DNA from: Verrucomicrobia bacterium S94
GTDB taxonomy: Bacteria > Verrucomicrobiota > Kiritimatiellia > Kiritimatiellales > Pontiellaceae
DNA length: 64,000 bases
Assembly: GCA_004299845.1 (NCBI GenBank)
Contig: CP036201.1
Span: 2,976,001 to 3,040,000, forward strand
Direction: 5' to 3'
Within the stretch, counting starts at the first letter, position 1. Every line of letters begins with the position of its first letter. A program made the position numbers and the translations under genes. This document shows positions 15,628 through 25,328 of this stretch, in pieces. The notes under the pieces were generated by a model. It saw only the letters and a list, made by a program, of their open reading frames with translations. It had not been told where the DNA came from and searched no databases.

Positions 15628-17300
15628 ATGAACCTGCCGATTCAATTGCATTACCGCGCAAGCTTTGATGTAAGCGAACCTTATATTAAAGGCGAGCTGT
15701 GGTCTGACTGCACCAAGGAAATCAGAAAATGGATCTCCCGTAAAATTGGTCGGCCACAGCGGGGAGATTCTTTCTGGAGGGGCTGGTTTTTTCGCGGAGG
15801 CGAGTGGAACCATCCTCAGGATAAAGCCACCACAATTCGTACCGGTGCGCTGACGGGATCCGGCACAGAAACCGCGCCGCAATTCTGGGCGTTGCGCTAT
15901 CGGCACGCAGACAGGAGCTGCAGCCACCGGATGTGGCAGACCGACATTGGAATCACTGTTTTGGATGACAACCGCCTGCGTTTCAATATTCAGGTCGGGC
16001 ATTATATGCGGGCCAATTTTCTGGGTGAAATGCCCGCCCTGCCTGAGCCAACTGCCCCGGGTATTGTGCAGAGCCTGCTGAAGAATAACCGCTGGCGGTG
16101 CATGGCGGGAAGCCAGGATTTGTTATCTGAGCCGGAGACCATTAAAGCCGGACAAGTCGAGCAGGTGGTGAAGGCCCTCAAAAACAAGGAACGCACCTGC
16201 CCTGTTATTCTCGTATCAAAAGAGCGCGACAACACACACCCCCTCATCAATGCAGCAACACTACAACGCCTGACGGCGGGTGCCGCCAGCGTATATTTAT
16301 TGGAAACCGAACAGGTTGAAAGTGAGTTTGAGTTTTGGGCGGCCAATCGCTACCGATGCAACCAGGGCATGGTACGGGCTTATCTTCCCGGGCTTGATTT
16401 TAGTAATGAGCATGATGCCCAACGCCATCGCTATTTTTTCCCCCGCCAGATTTCCGAAGAAGGCGCAGAATCTGTCATTCGGCAACTGGTGCGGATGTGC
16501 TGCCGCTTTGCCCCCGGCGCAAAGGCCAGAGTATTTTTTCACTGGAGGAACTGCACAGTGTTGCCCGTGCCCATCGACTGAATGAGTTGAGAGAAAACAA
16601 GACGGATGGAAATCAGGACGAGTGGATCAAACTCCTGGAAGAAACGAATGAGGAACTGGAAAACGAAAACCGTCAATTGGAAGCGGAACGAAATGCGCTG
16701 CAGACACAGGTGCAGGAACTGGACGATGAACTGAGCAATGGTCAATATGAAGTACGATCCGCAAAGAAGGAAGCTAAGCGCCTTCGCACCCAGGCCAGCC
16801 AGATGCAAACAAAGCTACAGGCACTCGAAGAATTTACCACCCTTCCGAGTACCCTGTCCGAAGTTCTCCAGAAAATCGGCAATCTTCACGCCGATAAAGT
16901 GGTTGTCATCGATCGGGCTCTCAAATCCGCCGAAGAATACAAAGGATTTAAGGATCTTCATAAAGCATGGGAATGCCTATGGGCAGCTTCAACTGAACTC
17001 TACAATCTCCATTTCGATGAAGCGGGTGCTAACAACATTGAAATGGATTTTAAGAACCGAACCGGATTTGATCTCTCTCTGAAAGAAGGTCGTATGACGC
17101 AGAACGACCGAGATCTGATGCGGCTGAGGCAAGTTCAGCATAATGGAAAAACACTCGACATCACCCCGCATGTAAAATGGGGAAACAAAGAACCAAAATG
17201 TCTTCGGGTTTATTACGCCCCCTGCCCTGATGAACAGAAGATCATCATCGGCCATTGCGGTCCGCATCTGGATAACCGGACCAGTTCAAAAATCAAGTAG
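15628..17300 (+). CDS. Unrecognised coiled-coil protein of the RM island, interrupted by a -1 frameshift
   Basis: Two overlapping frames (15628-16581 and the later frame to 17300) read as one protein of about 557 residues if the ribosome or sequence shifts -1 at the T6 run 16534-16539 (A TTT TTT C). Joined, the sequence passes smoothly through RVFFSLEELHSVARAHRLNEL. The N-terminal 300 residues are globular (TDIGITVLDDNRLRFNIQVG, CPVILVSKERDNTHPLI), the middle is a strong coiled coil (EETNEELENENRQLEAERNA), and the C-terminus ends VYYAPCPDEQKIIIGHCGPHL. I do not recognise the family. Either one T was lost in sequencing, the gene is decayed, or the shift is programmed. A role in defence is inferred from the neighbours only. 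Confidence 0.6.
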
Positions 17301-17313
17301 TAAGGAAGTCACA

Positions 17314-18033
17314 ATGGAAAAGACAATCAATGTGTATTGCGACGAGAGCTGCCATCTGCCGAACGATGAGTCGAATGCCATGGTGCTGGGCGCTCTATGG
17401 ACATACAAAAGCCGAGCGGCGGAACATAACGCAGCCATTGCGGCCCTGAAAAAGAAACACGGGTTGTCGCGCTACTTTGAAATAAAATGGACGAAGGTGT
17501 CCGGCGGAAAACTCCCTTTCTATCTGGATCTGGTCGATTATTTTTTTTCCCAGCCGGCTATGGGATTTCGGGCCTGGGTGATTCCCGACAAATCCATTCT
17601 GCGGCATGAGGATTACAGGCAGACGCACGATGACTGGTACTACAAAATGTATTTTTATCTGCTGCGCAACCTGATCTGGCGCGATCACCATTATGAGATC
17701 TACATGGACATTAAAGACACGCGCAGTCGCAAACGCCTCCAGGAAATGCAGGCGTATTTGCACAATGCAAAATACGATTTTTCGCGCGATATGATCCGCA
17801 ATATTCAGCATGTTCACTCACATGACATCGGCCTCATGCAGCTTTCCGATCTCTTAATCGGAGCACTTTCCTACAAATTCCGAAAACAAACAGGCAGCAC
17901 GGCCAGGCTGCAGATTATCGAACGCATCAAAGAAAAATCCGGACACCAACTTGAAATGAACACCCTGCCCTCGGAGAAAAAATTCAACCTCTGTATCTGG
18001 ACTCCTAACAGCGGAGGGTTTGAAAATGCCTGA
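17314..18033 (+). CDS. DUF3800 domain protein
   Basis: The 239-residue protein begins INVYCDESCHLPNDESNAMV, the Asp-Glu-Ser start typical of DUF3800, and continues with FEIKWTKVS and YYKMYFYLLRNLI, then MDIKDTRS and IGLMQLSDLLIGAL. These acidic residues are spaced as in the RNase H-like fold proposed for the family; nuclease activity is inferred. DUF3800 proteins are frequent cargo in phage-defence and mobile regions. AAGGA lies 8 bases before the chosen ATG at 17314. It overlaps the next gene by 8 bases, so the two act together. Confidence 0.8.
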   Translation: MEKTINVYCDESCHLPNDESNAMVLGALWTYKSRAAEHNAAIAALKKKHGLSRYFEIKWTKVSGGKLPFYLDLVDYFFSQPAMGFRAWVIPDKSILRHEDYRQTHDDWYYKMYFYLLRNLIWRDHHYEIYMDIKDTRSRKRLQEMQAYLHNAKYDFSRDMIRNIQHVHSHDIGLMQLSDLLIGALSYKFRKQTGSTARLQIIERIKEKSGHQLEMNTLPSEKKFNLCIWTPNSGGFENA

Positions 18034-18556
18034 TTGGCTGCCGGAACTGCTGAACGTCGATCCTTGGAACGGGCAGACCTACGACATGCTTTATCATATC
18101 TTTTGCCGCGATATACGGAATGGGCGTCTGACCTATGACGGACACCGAATATGGTTTTTCCGCGATATGGATGACGGTCGAGAGGAGCTCTTCTGGCATC
18201 TCACTTCCAGGGAAAACAAGCCGAAACCCATCCCCCGCCGAAAACAGCGACACTACCCCAGAGGACAAACGCACGAACCGGAAACGATAGAGCGGTATCC
18301 GGATCTGCGCCGATGCGAGCGGCTGAACTGGGTGAAGCCGCTGACTGAACACACGACCGAACCGGAAGTGCTGGCATGGGACTACGAAGAAGGCAACGGT
18401 ACCATCAAAACCTACGTCTGGATCAAAGACTACGATTTCGTGGTTATTATGAAAAAATATCCTGACGGTGGTCGGCGGCTGATAACCTCATTCTACGTGG
18501 ACAGCGAATACACGAAACAGGATTTTGAGAGGAAATATGCAAATCGTGAAAATTAA
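18026..18556 (+). CDS. Hypothetical protein with RelE/BECR-nuclease-like C-terminus
   Basis: The 176-residue protein has a GGAGGG ribosome site 7 bases before ATG 18026. Its second half reads RRCERLNWVKPLTEH, then IKTYVWIKDYDFVVIMKK and RRLITSFYVDSEYTKQDF. This beta-rich pattern (W/YxWxxDxDYxVxL followed by LxTAFYV) is what I associate with phage-Barnase-EndoU-ColicinE5-RelE-like (BECR) nucleases. The family link is from memory and moderate. It is translationally coupled to the DUF3800 gene, suggesting a two-gene module such as toxin and partner. Confidence 0.55.
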   Translation: MPDWLPELLNVDPWNGQTYDMLYHIFCRDIRNGRLTYDGHRIWFFRDMDDGREELFWHLTSRENKPKPIPRRKQRHYPRGQTHEPETIERYPDLRRCERLNWVKPLTEHTTEPEVLAWDYEEGNGTIKTYVWIKDYDFVVIMKKYPDGGRRLITSFYVDSEYTKQDFERKYANREN

Positions 18557-18558
18557 AA

Positions 18559-18584
18559 AGGTCCGCTCAGACGGCGGACCCATC
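18559..18584 (+). terminator. Hairpin after the BECR-like gene
   Basis: GGTCCGC (18560-18566) and GCGGACC (18574-18580) form a 7-base stem right after the stop codon. The T-tract is weak (CATCTCCTTC), so it may be an imperfect terminator or attenuator separating the accessory genes from hsdR. Confidence 0.5.
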
Positions 18585-18701
18585 TCCTTCAGCTCTTACA
18601 CCCGTGAAGGATGGCCAATGAGTTCCTGCAAGTTACCTCAAATTATTTGTTTGTCAACCTCACTTTCAGTTCGCTGTGCCGAGGCCAATTAATGGAGCCG
18701 T

Positions 18702-21700
18702 ATGATGTCAGAAGAACTCCCGAAATATGAAGCGACCCCAAGCTACCTGGAGGCGGTGCAGTCACAGTTACCGGCCCTGCAACTGCTCATCAACATGGGC
18801 TGGACATATCTGAGCCCGGAGGAGTGTGTGGAGCTGCGCAACGGGCGGCTGAGCACGGCCCTGCTCGAACCGGTGCTGCTTGAGCACATCCGGGAAAATT
18901 GCCGGTATGATTTTAAGGGATGCACACATGCATTTTCCGAAAACGCGATCCAGGCGGCGGTGCAGGAACTCAAAAATATTCAGGCCACCGGGGCGACGTT
19001 CCAGAATGAGGAGGTTTACGACCTCCTCTGCCTGGGAACGAGCCAGCCGCAGACAGTCGAAGGCGACACGAAGAGCTTTGATCTGAAATTCATCGATTGG
19101 CAGAACCCGGAAAACAACAGCTACCACTGCACGGCGGAGTTTAAGGTTGAGCGGGTCGGGCAGTCGAAGCACTATATTCCCGATATTGTGCTTTTTGTGA
19201 ATGGCATTCCCGTGGTGGTGGCGGAATGCAAGCGGGCGGCCTATACCGATCCGAACAAGAAGCCGATTGATCTGGCGATTGCCCAGCTCGGGGATTATCA
19301 GCAGAGCGACGGCATCCCGCAGGTGTTCCTGACCTCGCAGCTTTTGCTGGCACTGGCGCGCGATAAAGCGGAATACGGAACGACAGGCACCCCGCGCAAG
19401 TTCTGGAGCCGGTGGCGCGAAGAAGGCATTGATGATGAAATCCGGGATCTGATCGGCATCACACTGCCGGATGACCAGCAAGTAAAACTGCTCGATGGAC
19501 CGTTTGCCTCCAACAAACACGCATTTATGAAATTGCTCAAGGAAGGCCGCTTTGTCTACGAGCAGGATCGAACCCTTTACGGCATGTGCCGGCCGGACCG
19601 GTTGCTGAGGCTGATATTTCAGTTTATCCTCTACGACAACGGACTGAAAAAGATTGCCCGTTATCAACAATACTTCACCGTGATCGATATTCTAAAGCGG
19701 GTGACCGCCGGGCCGGAAGGCGAACCGCGAACCGGCGGTGTGGTCTGGCATACCCAGGGCAGTGGAAAATCGCTTACGATGGTGATGTTGGCAAAGGCAC
19801 TGGCCTTGTCGGAAAAGATCAGGAATCCGCGCATTATTCTGGTGACCGACCGTATCGACCTGGACGATCAGATTTACGGCACATTCAAGGCGTGCAACCT
19901 GAAGGCGGAACAGGCGCGCACCGGCTCACACCTGATTGAGATGCTGCAGGACGGAAAGCGGCACATCATCACCACGCTCATTAATAAATTTGCGGCAGCG
20001 ACCGCCCGGTCTTCTATTGAGGTGGACCATAATACCTTTGTGCTGGTGGATGAAAGCCACCGGAGCAATTACAGTGAACACCATGCCCGCATGAAACTGG
20101 CGCTTAAAGGTGCCTGTTTTATCGGCTTTTCCGGTACCCCGCTGGCCAAAGACCCGAAAAAGAACACCTTTGCCAAGTTCGGCGAGATGTTTAAACCGCC
20201 CTACACCATTGCGCGGGCCGTTGAGGATAAAGCGGTACTTCCGCTGATTTACGAGGCACGGCACGTTCCCCAACCGGTGCAGAAAGAGGCTATCGATGGC
20301 TGGTTTGAACGGCTGACAAGCCATCTGACCGAGGCCGAACGGGCCGACCTGAAAAAGAAGTACTCATCCGAAAAACAACTGAATAAGGCGGCGCAGAAAA
20401 TCCGGATGGTGGCCTGGGATGTGAGCCTGCACTATGCCATGGCTTATCAGGGAACCGGCCTGAAAGGCCAGCTGGTCGCTCCCGATAAGGAAGCGGCCCG
20501 GCTCTATAAAAAAATGCTGGATGAATTCGGCATGGTGACCAGCGAAGTGCTGGTTTCCGGTCCCGGCACCCATGAAGGCGAAAGTAAGAACCCGGAAGCC
20601 AGTGCTGAAGAAAAAGCGTTCTGGACGGCCATGATGGATCGATACGGCTCCGAACAGAAATACAACAAACAACTTATCAATGCCTTTAAAAAGTCCGAGG
20701 AGCCGGAAATCATCATTGTGGTGGATAAACTGCTGACCGGATTCGATGCACCCTGCAACACCGTGCTTTACCTGGCCCGGACCCTGAAGGACCATACCCT
20801 GCTGCAGGCCATTGCCCGTGTAAACCGCCTTTACGAGGGCAAGGAGTTCGGACTGATTATGGACTACAGCGGGGTCATCGAAAACCTGGACGAAGCCATC
20901 GATTTTTATACTCACCTTGCCGACTACAAACACGAGGATCTGGTCAACACCGTCTCCTTTATTTCCGACGAAACCAAAAAGCTGCCGCAACTGCATTCCG
21001 ACCTTTGGGAATTGTTCACTTCTGTAAAGGGCAGTACAGACACTGAAGTTTATCAGGAGCATCTGCGCGATGATGAGCGTAGAGCAAAATTCTATGAACG
21101 ATTCAGTGCATTCGCGCGGGCCATGGCCCTGGCACTCGCCTCAACGACGTTCCTTGAACAGACGGAGGAAGAGCAGATCAATATCTACAAAAAGGATCTG
21201 AAGTTTTTCCGCAACCTGCGTGCCGAAGCCTCGATCCGGTTTCAAGAGCGGGTTGATTTTTCGGAGTATGAGCCGAAAATCCGAAAACTGCTTGATACGC
21301 ACGTTGGAGCCGGTGATGTGGAGCAGCTCATCGAACCCATCGACCTGCTGAATACCGAACAACGCGAAGAAGTGCTGAACAAAGAGGGCCGGAGTGCGGA
21401 ATCCAAAGCCGACATGATTGCCTCCGCAACCCGGCACACCATAGAAAAGGAGTTCGAAAAAGATCCGGCCTTTTTCACCAAATTTTCCAAGCTGCTGGAA
21501 GACGTATTAGAAGCTCTTCATGAGAAACGTCTGAAGGCCGCGGAAGCGTTGGCCCAAATTAAGGATATTGCCGTCAAGGTGGCCACGCATACCGGTGATG
21601 ATGTGCCCGAGCAACTGGTCGGACATGATATGGCTCGGCGCTATTACGGTACCGTACAGGAAGAAATCAAAGAATACGTCACCGCCAAACCGGATGCAGG

Positions 21701-21911
21701 TGCAACGATTGCTCTTGAAGTGGTGAGGCGTCTGGAACCGCACAAAGTGAGGGACTGGACGAATAACACCGATGCGCTCAATGCGATGCGCCGCGAAATC
21801 GATGACATTTTTTTCGAGGTTGCAGATGAATTCAAACTGAAATTTCCGCTGGAACTGCAGGACAAGCTGATCGACAAATGCCTGGAAATTGCCATCGCCA
21901 ATGAAAAGTAA
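18702..21911 (+). CDS. hsdR: Type I restriction endonuclease subunit HsdR
   Basis: The 1069-residue translocating endonuclease has an N-terminal nuclease domain with PDIVLFVNGIPVVVAECK (Asp161, Glu175, Lys177 as the PD-ExK residues), a helicase motor with Walker A TQGSGKS near residue 352, DESHRSN near 450, and the later motifs VVDKLLTGFDAP and LQAIARVNRLY. It cuts DNA after translocation by the HsdM/HsdS complex. Length and motifs look complete, so the system may be active. The gene overlaps the following metalloprotease gene by 11 bases. Confidence 0.95.
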   Translation: MMSEELPKYEATPSYLEAVQSQLPALQLLINMGWTYLSPEECVELRNGRLSTALLEPVLLEHIRENCRYDFKGCTHAFSENAIQAAVQELKNIQATGATFQNEEVYDLLCLGTSQPQTVEGDTKSFDLKFIDWQNPENNSYHCTAEFKVERVGQSKHYIPDIVLFVNGIPVVVAECKRAAYTDPNKKPIDLAIAQLGDYQQSDGIPQVFLTSQLLLALARDKAEYGTTGTPRKFWSRWREEGIDDEIRDLIGITLPDDQQVKLLDGPFASNKHAFMKLLKEGRFVYEQDRTLYGMCRPDRLLRLIFQFILYDNGLKKIARYQQYFTVIDILKRVTAGPEGEPRTGGVVWHTQGSGKSLTMVMLAKALALSEKIRNPRIILVTDRIDLDDQIYGTFKACNLKAEQARTGSHLIEMLQDGKRHIITTLINKFAAATARSSIEVDHNTFVLVDESHRSNYSEHHARMKLALKGACFIGFSGTPLAKDPKKNTFAKFGEMFKPPYTIARAVEDKAVLPLIYEARHVPQPVQKEAIDGWFERLTSHLTEAERADLKKKYSSEKQLNKAAQKIRMVAWDVSLHYAMAYQGTGLKGQLVAPDKEAARLYKKMLDEFGMVTSEVLVSGPGTHEGESKNPEASAEEKAFWTAMMDRYGSEQKYNKQLINAFKKSEEPEIIIVVDKLLTGFDAPCNTVLYLARTLKDHTLLQAIARVNRLYEGKEFGLIMDYSGVIENLDEAIDFYTHLADYKHEDLVNTVSFISDETKKLPQLHSDLWELFTSVKGSTDTEVYQEHLRDDERRAKFYERFSAFARAMALALASTTFLEQTEEEQINIYKKDLKFFRNLRAEASIRFQERVDFSEYEPKIRKLLDTHVGAGDVEQLIEPIDLLNTEQREEVLNKEGRSAESKADMIASATRHTIEKEFEKDPAFFTKFSKLLEDVLEALHEKRLKAAEALAQIKDIAVKVATHTGDDVPEQLVGHDMARRYYGTVQEEIKEYVTAKPDAGATIALEVVRRLEPHKVRDWTNNTDALNAMRREIDDIFFEVADEFKLKFPLELQDKLIDKCLEIAIANEK

Positions 21912-22632
21912 TGCGCAACATGAGTATATTTTGGCGTTCGGTAACCGACGGATTCCCTATCGTCTGGTACGCGAAGAGCGCAAGCGTTACCGCATTACGA
22001 TTACACCGGATATGCGGGTAACGGTGTCGGCCCCCAAACAGGCAACGGACGCACAGATTGAGACCATGCTGAATGGCAAAAAAAGGTGGATCGTTCGAAA
22101 GCTCGATCTCGTCGAATCGTTCATCCCCCTGCCCGCCCCCCTCCGTTATGTGAGCGGGGAAACGATCCGCTATATAGGGAGGCAATACCGACTTAAAGTC
22201 GAGAGCAGCGAGCAGTATTCCGCCAAATTGAAAGGGAAATATCTCGAGATTTGCGTGACCGACAAAAACGATTTCGAAGCCATCAAGGGGATGGTTGACA
22301 AGTGGTATCAAACACGTGCGGAAGAAATCTTCAAACGGTATATGGCTACGTGTGAAAAAATTGCCGGCCGGCATGACATTCCTCCTGCAACGTTTGTTCT
22401 CCGCAAGATGCAGACACGCTGGGGAAGCTGCAGCAGCAAAGGGCGCATTATCTTAAACACTCATTTGATTCAGGCACCTGTTCATTGTATTGAATATGTA
22501 ATCATGCACGAACTCTGCCATCTCAAACACCACAACCACTCACCGGCCTTTTACCGCCTGCTCACCCGATGCATGCCGGACTGGAAACAACGGAAAGCGC
22601 TGCTGGATCGGATTGCGTTGCCACAAAGCTAA
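21901..22632 (+). CDS. YgjP-like M48-type metallopeptidase (DUF45)
   Basis: The 243-residue protein has the YgjP/DUF45 hallmark: TRWGSCSSKGRIILN, then YVIMHELCHLKHHNHSPAFY, where HELCH is the HExxH zinc site, followed by MPDWKQRKALL. Family members are routinely encoded directly after hsdR in type I RM loci. Their role there is unclear, possibly proteolytic control of the complex. I chose ATG 21901, overlapping the last codons of hsdR, over the in-frame ATG at 21889. Confidence 0.88.
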   Translation: MKSNAQHEYILAFGNRRIPYRLVREERKRYRITITPDMRVTVSAPKQATDAQIETMLNGKKRWIVRKLDLVESFIPLPAPLRYVSGETIRYIGRQYRLKVESSEQYSAKLKGKYLEICVTDKNDFEAIKGMVDKWYQTRAEEIFKRYMATCEKIAGRHDIPPATFVLRKMQTRWGSCSSKGRIILNTHLIQAPVHCIEYVIMHELCHLKHHNHSPAFYRLLTRCMPDWKQRKALLDRIALPQS

Positions 22633-22883
22633 CTGGAGAAACGTTCCATTTCTCACAGAGTGGATGAATCGTATCTCCGTCTGGCTTCTACCATCAATTG
22701 TAACGATTCTTTTGATCCGGTTGTCGTACATAACCGAACCGTCATTCCACCTTTTCTCCGGAAAGTTCAGCAACAGCTTTCCGGAAAGGCGGAGAGGTGT
22801 AAGATTTGCAACCAATCCCATTTACTAAAACATTCCGGTCTTCACGACAGCGTTATTCCGCGCAGCGACGCAGAGCAACTGTG

Positions 22884-23470
22884 TCATAACTCAACCTTTA
22901 TTTCTGCTTTTCTAAGTTCGGACTGCATGTGGATGAGCATTTTCCTCATCCCTGCGACCATTGCACATTTATAGGGTTTCCCGCGCGATTGGAGTCCATC
23001 GGTATAGGCTTTGATTACAGGATTATACATCGCTGCAGTTCTGGTCGCCATATACAGAGCTTTTCTGACCTTCGCACGCCCGCCTTTGATTTTTCGTTTT
23101 CCTTTAAATCTGCCGCTGTCTCTGTTGTAGGGGGCAACGCCGGCGAGAGCAACGAGTTCATTTCTGCTGAGCATCGTGATTTCACCGAGGAAGGCCATGA
23201 TCATCCATGCGCTAACTTCGCCAACGCCTTTGATGGCAGTGAGACAGGATAAACAGGCCGACAGACTCTCATCGGATTTGATCAGTTCCCGGATGCGCTT
23301 CTCAATGGCTGTGATTTCTTTTTTCAGGACATTGAGCATGCGTTTGATAGAGGCATGGATGAAGTCGGGGGAGTTCCGGATCCGGTTCTTTTCCCGTGCA
23401 CCCTGTTCTTTAAGATGATCGCGGAACCATTTATGACTGAATTTCTCTGCGTCCTCAGCCTCTGAGAGGG
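22884..23470 (-). pseudogene. IS110-family transposase, C-terminal remnant
   Basis: Only the C-terminal half of an IS110/IS116/IS902 transposase remains. From ATG 23339 it reads LSCLTAIKGVGEVSAWMIM, LVALAGVAPYNRDSGRFKGK and KVRKALYMATRTAAMYNP, the Transposase_20 region. The open frame continues upstream to a stop at about 23470 without the N-terminal DEDD/RuvC domain, so it cannot transpose. At 23439-23470 the frame runs into a CTCTGCGTCCTCAGCCTCTG spacer-type sequence, likely the truncation junction. It lies 120 bases from a tRNA gene at the end of the restriction island. Confidence 0.82.
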
Positions 23471-23591
23471 ATCAAATTTATACCGAAGGATAATTTTAAC
23501 GTTTGGTATAATTCGCGCTTTTCAACAATTCCGACGAAACAGATTCTCAAAAAGAAACCCTCGCAACCGACTGATTACGAGGGTTTTAAAA

Positions 23592-23666
23592 TGGAGCCGG
23601 CGGTCAGAGTCGAACTGACGACCAACGGATTACAAATCCGTTGCTCTGCCACTGAGCTACGCCGGC
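23592..23666 (-). tRNA. tRNA-Thr (TGT)
   Basis: Read on the minus strand, GCCGGCG (acceptor, from 23666) pairs with CGCCGGC near the 3' end, followed by T and an encoded CCA (23592-23594). The D arm is GCTCAGTGGCAGAGC, the anticodon stem-loop ACGGA-TTTGTAA-TCCGT gives anticodon TGT (threonine, ACA codon), and the T arm contains GTTCGACTC. All stems pair. It marks the boundary of the island at 10-23 kb, but I see no duplicated tRNA 3' end that would prove integration here. Confidence 0.95.
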
Positions 23667-23859
23667 AGGGGTTTTCCAGTGACTGGAAAAACGAAGCGCG
23701 AATTATGCGAATATTCGGGGGTGAGTCAATCCCGATTGGAAGAATTATTCTGCGCGGTCAAAAGGTCAATTCCTGTGAATCGTGTACTATTTTTTACTTA
23801 GTTCCGGCGCCTGAAAATGATACTGATTTCGTCTTACTTCCGCGATGAAAGGATCGAAG

Positions 23860-25224
23860 ATGGAAATGAATTCGGAAAAGACGTGGCGTTGTTCAATCTG
23901 CGGTTATCTGCATTATGGCGATCAGGCACCGGAAACCTGCCCGATCTGCGATGCCAAACCGGAGGATTTTAAGGAGATAGAGACGACGGTCCGGCCTGAA
24001 CGCAGAAATCCGGGACATGAACGGGTGGTGATTATCGGGGCCGGTATTGCCGGGGTTTCGGCGGCGGAGACGATTCGAGAACACGCCCCGGATGCGGAAA
24101 TTATTCTGCTTTCTAAGGAGAAGGGCCTGCCCTATTGGAGGCTGAACCTGACGCGTATGCTGGCGGGGGATTTTCAGGACAAGAATCTGCCGCTGCATGC
24201 GGCAGCATGGTATGAAGAGCGGAATATTGATCTGCGCGACGGTGTATCGGTCACCCGAATTCTGCTGACAGAAAAAGCGGTTGAACTGGAGTCCGGCGAT
24301 ACCATCCAGTTTGATAAACTGATTGTTGCCACGGGATCGCACCCGTTTATTCCGCCGATTCCGGGAGCGGATCTGGATCATGTTTTTGCGGTACGGACGG
24401 CTGATGATGTGCGCCAGATCCTGAATGTCATTCATGAGGGTTCGCGGGTGGTCTGCATCGGCGGGGGTATTCTGGGGCTGGAAACGGCGGCGGCACTGGC
24501 AAAACAGAAAACGGATGTGACGGTACTGGAGTCGTTTGATTACATTATGCCATTACAGCTCAATCCGGAAGGCAGCGAAGTGATGCGGGCGCATCTTGGC
24601 CGAATGAATGTGAAGGTGGTGACCCAGGCGCAGGCGGACTGCCTGATTGGCGATGGTCATGTGACGGGGGTTCATCTGAAACGTGGACAACTGATTCCGG
24701 CGGATGTGGTGGTGATCACTGCGGGAGACCGGGCCAACTCGGAACTGCTGGAGGACGCCGGGCTGATGGTGAAAAAGGGCGTGCTGGTGGATAATTTTCT
24801 GCGGACGTCGAATCCGGATATCTATGCGGTGGGGGACGTGGCGGAACACGATGGTGTACGCTACGGCGCCTGGGCTCCGGCGATGTATATGGGTAAAATT
24901 GCGGGAATGAATGCGGCCGGTGTTCCGACGGAATTCGGCGGCATCCCGCGTTCGCACATGATTAAAGTGGTTGGAAAGCCGATGCTCAGTATCGGGGTGA
25001 TTACTCCGGTCGACGGCAGCTACCGGATGATTGAGGATTATGCCGATGGCGGTTACCGTATGTTCATGCTGCGCGACGGCCGGTTTGTCGGCTGTCTGCT
25101 GCTGGGCAAGATGAAACTGCTTAAACCGGTTCGTAAAGCGATTCAGGCGCGGCTGGATCTGAAGGCCATGCTCACCTCTGAAACCACAGCTCAGGATATT
25201 GCGGACTTTCTTACCGCCTTCTAA
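23860..25224 (+). CDS. Rubredoxin-domain / NAD(P)H:FAD oxidoreductase fusion
   Basis: The N-terminal 45 residues form a rubredoxin-like knuckle pair (CSICGYLHYGDQAPETCPIC), and the rest is a two-Rossmann FAD/NAD(P) oxidoreductase: VVIIGAGIAGVSAAETI, then VVCIGGGILGLETAAALA and IYAVGDVAEHDG. The fusion of an electron carrier with its reductase suggests electron delivery from NAD(P)H to oxygen- or peroxide-detoxifying partners in an anaerobe, as with rubredoxin reductases. AAAGGA lies 6 bases before ATG 23860, so I prefer that start to 23845. Length 454 residues. Confidence 0.85.
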   Translation: MEMNSEKTWRCSICGYLHYGDQAPETCPICDAKPEDFKEIETTVRPERRNPGHERVVIIGAGIAGVSAAETIREHAPDAEIILLSKEKGLPYWRLNLTRMLAGDFQDKNLPLHAAAWYEERNIDLRDGVSVTRILLTEKAVELESGDTIQFDKLIVATGSHPFIPPIPGADLDHVFAVRTADDVRQILNVIHEGSRVVCIGGGILGLETAAALAKQKTDVTVLESFDYIMPLQLNPEGSEVMRAHLGRMNVKVVTQAQADCLIGDGHVTGVHLKRGQLIPADVVVITAGDRANSELLEDAGLMVKKGVLVDNFLRTSNPDIYAVGDVAEHDGVRYGAWAPAMYMGKIAGMNAAGVPTEFGGIPRSHMIKVVGKPMLSIGVITPVDGSYRMIEDYADGGYRMFMLRDGRFVGCLLLGKMKLLKPVRKAIQARLDLKAMLTSETTAQDIADFLTAF

Positions 25225-25247
25225 ACCACACCGTCAGACCCCGTTTT

Positions 25248-25327
25248 TTCACACATTTAAATGTATGAAAAAATATCAGGGCCTGATTTAAATATTTTTT
25301 TAATTTCACACATTTAAATGTATGAAA
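25248..25327. repeat. Pair of near-palindromic TTCACACATTTAAATGTATGAA elements between convergent genes
   Basis: Identical 23-base copies lie at 25248-25270 and 25305-25327, 57 bases apart. Each is an imperfect inverted repeat around ATTTAAAT (arms TTCA-ACATTT and AAATGT-TGAA). They sit between the stop of the rubredoxin fusion and the end of the convergent pyruvyl transferase gene. They could act as a two-way terminator through stem-loops or as a protein site; T-runs adjoin both. Confidence 0.55.
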
Positions 25328-25328
25328 C

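Noticed and set aside
10280-23591. tRNA-Thr as attachment site of the RM island
   Set aside because: No second copy of the tRNA 3' end and no integrase were found in the window, so integration at the tRNA is not supported.
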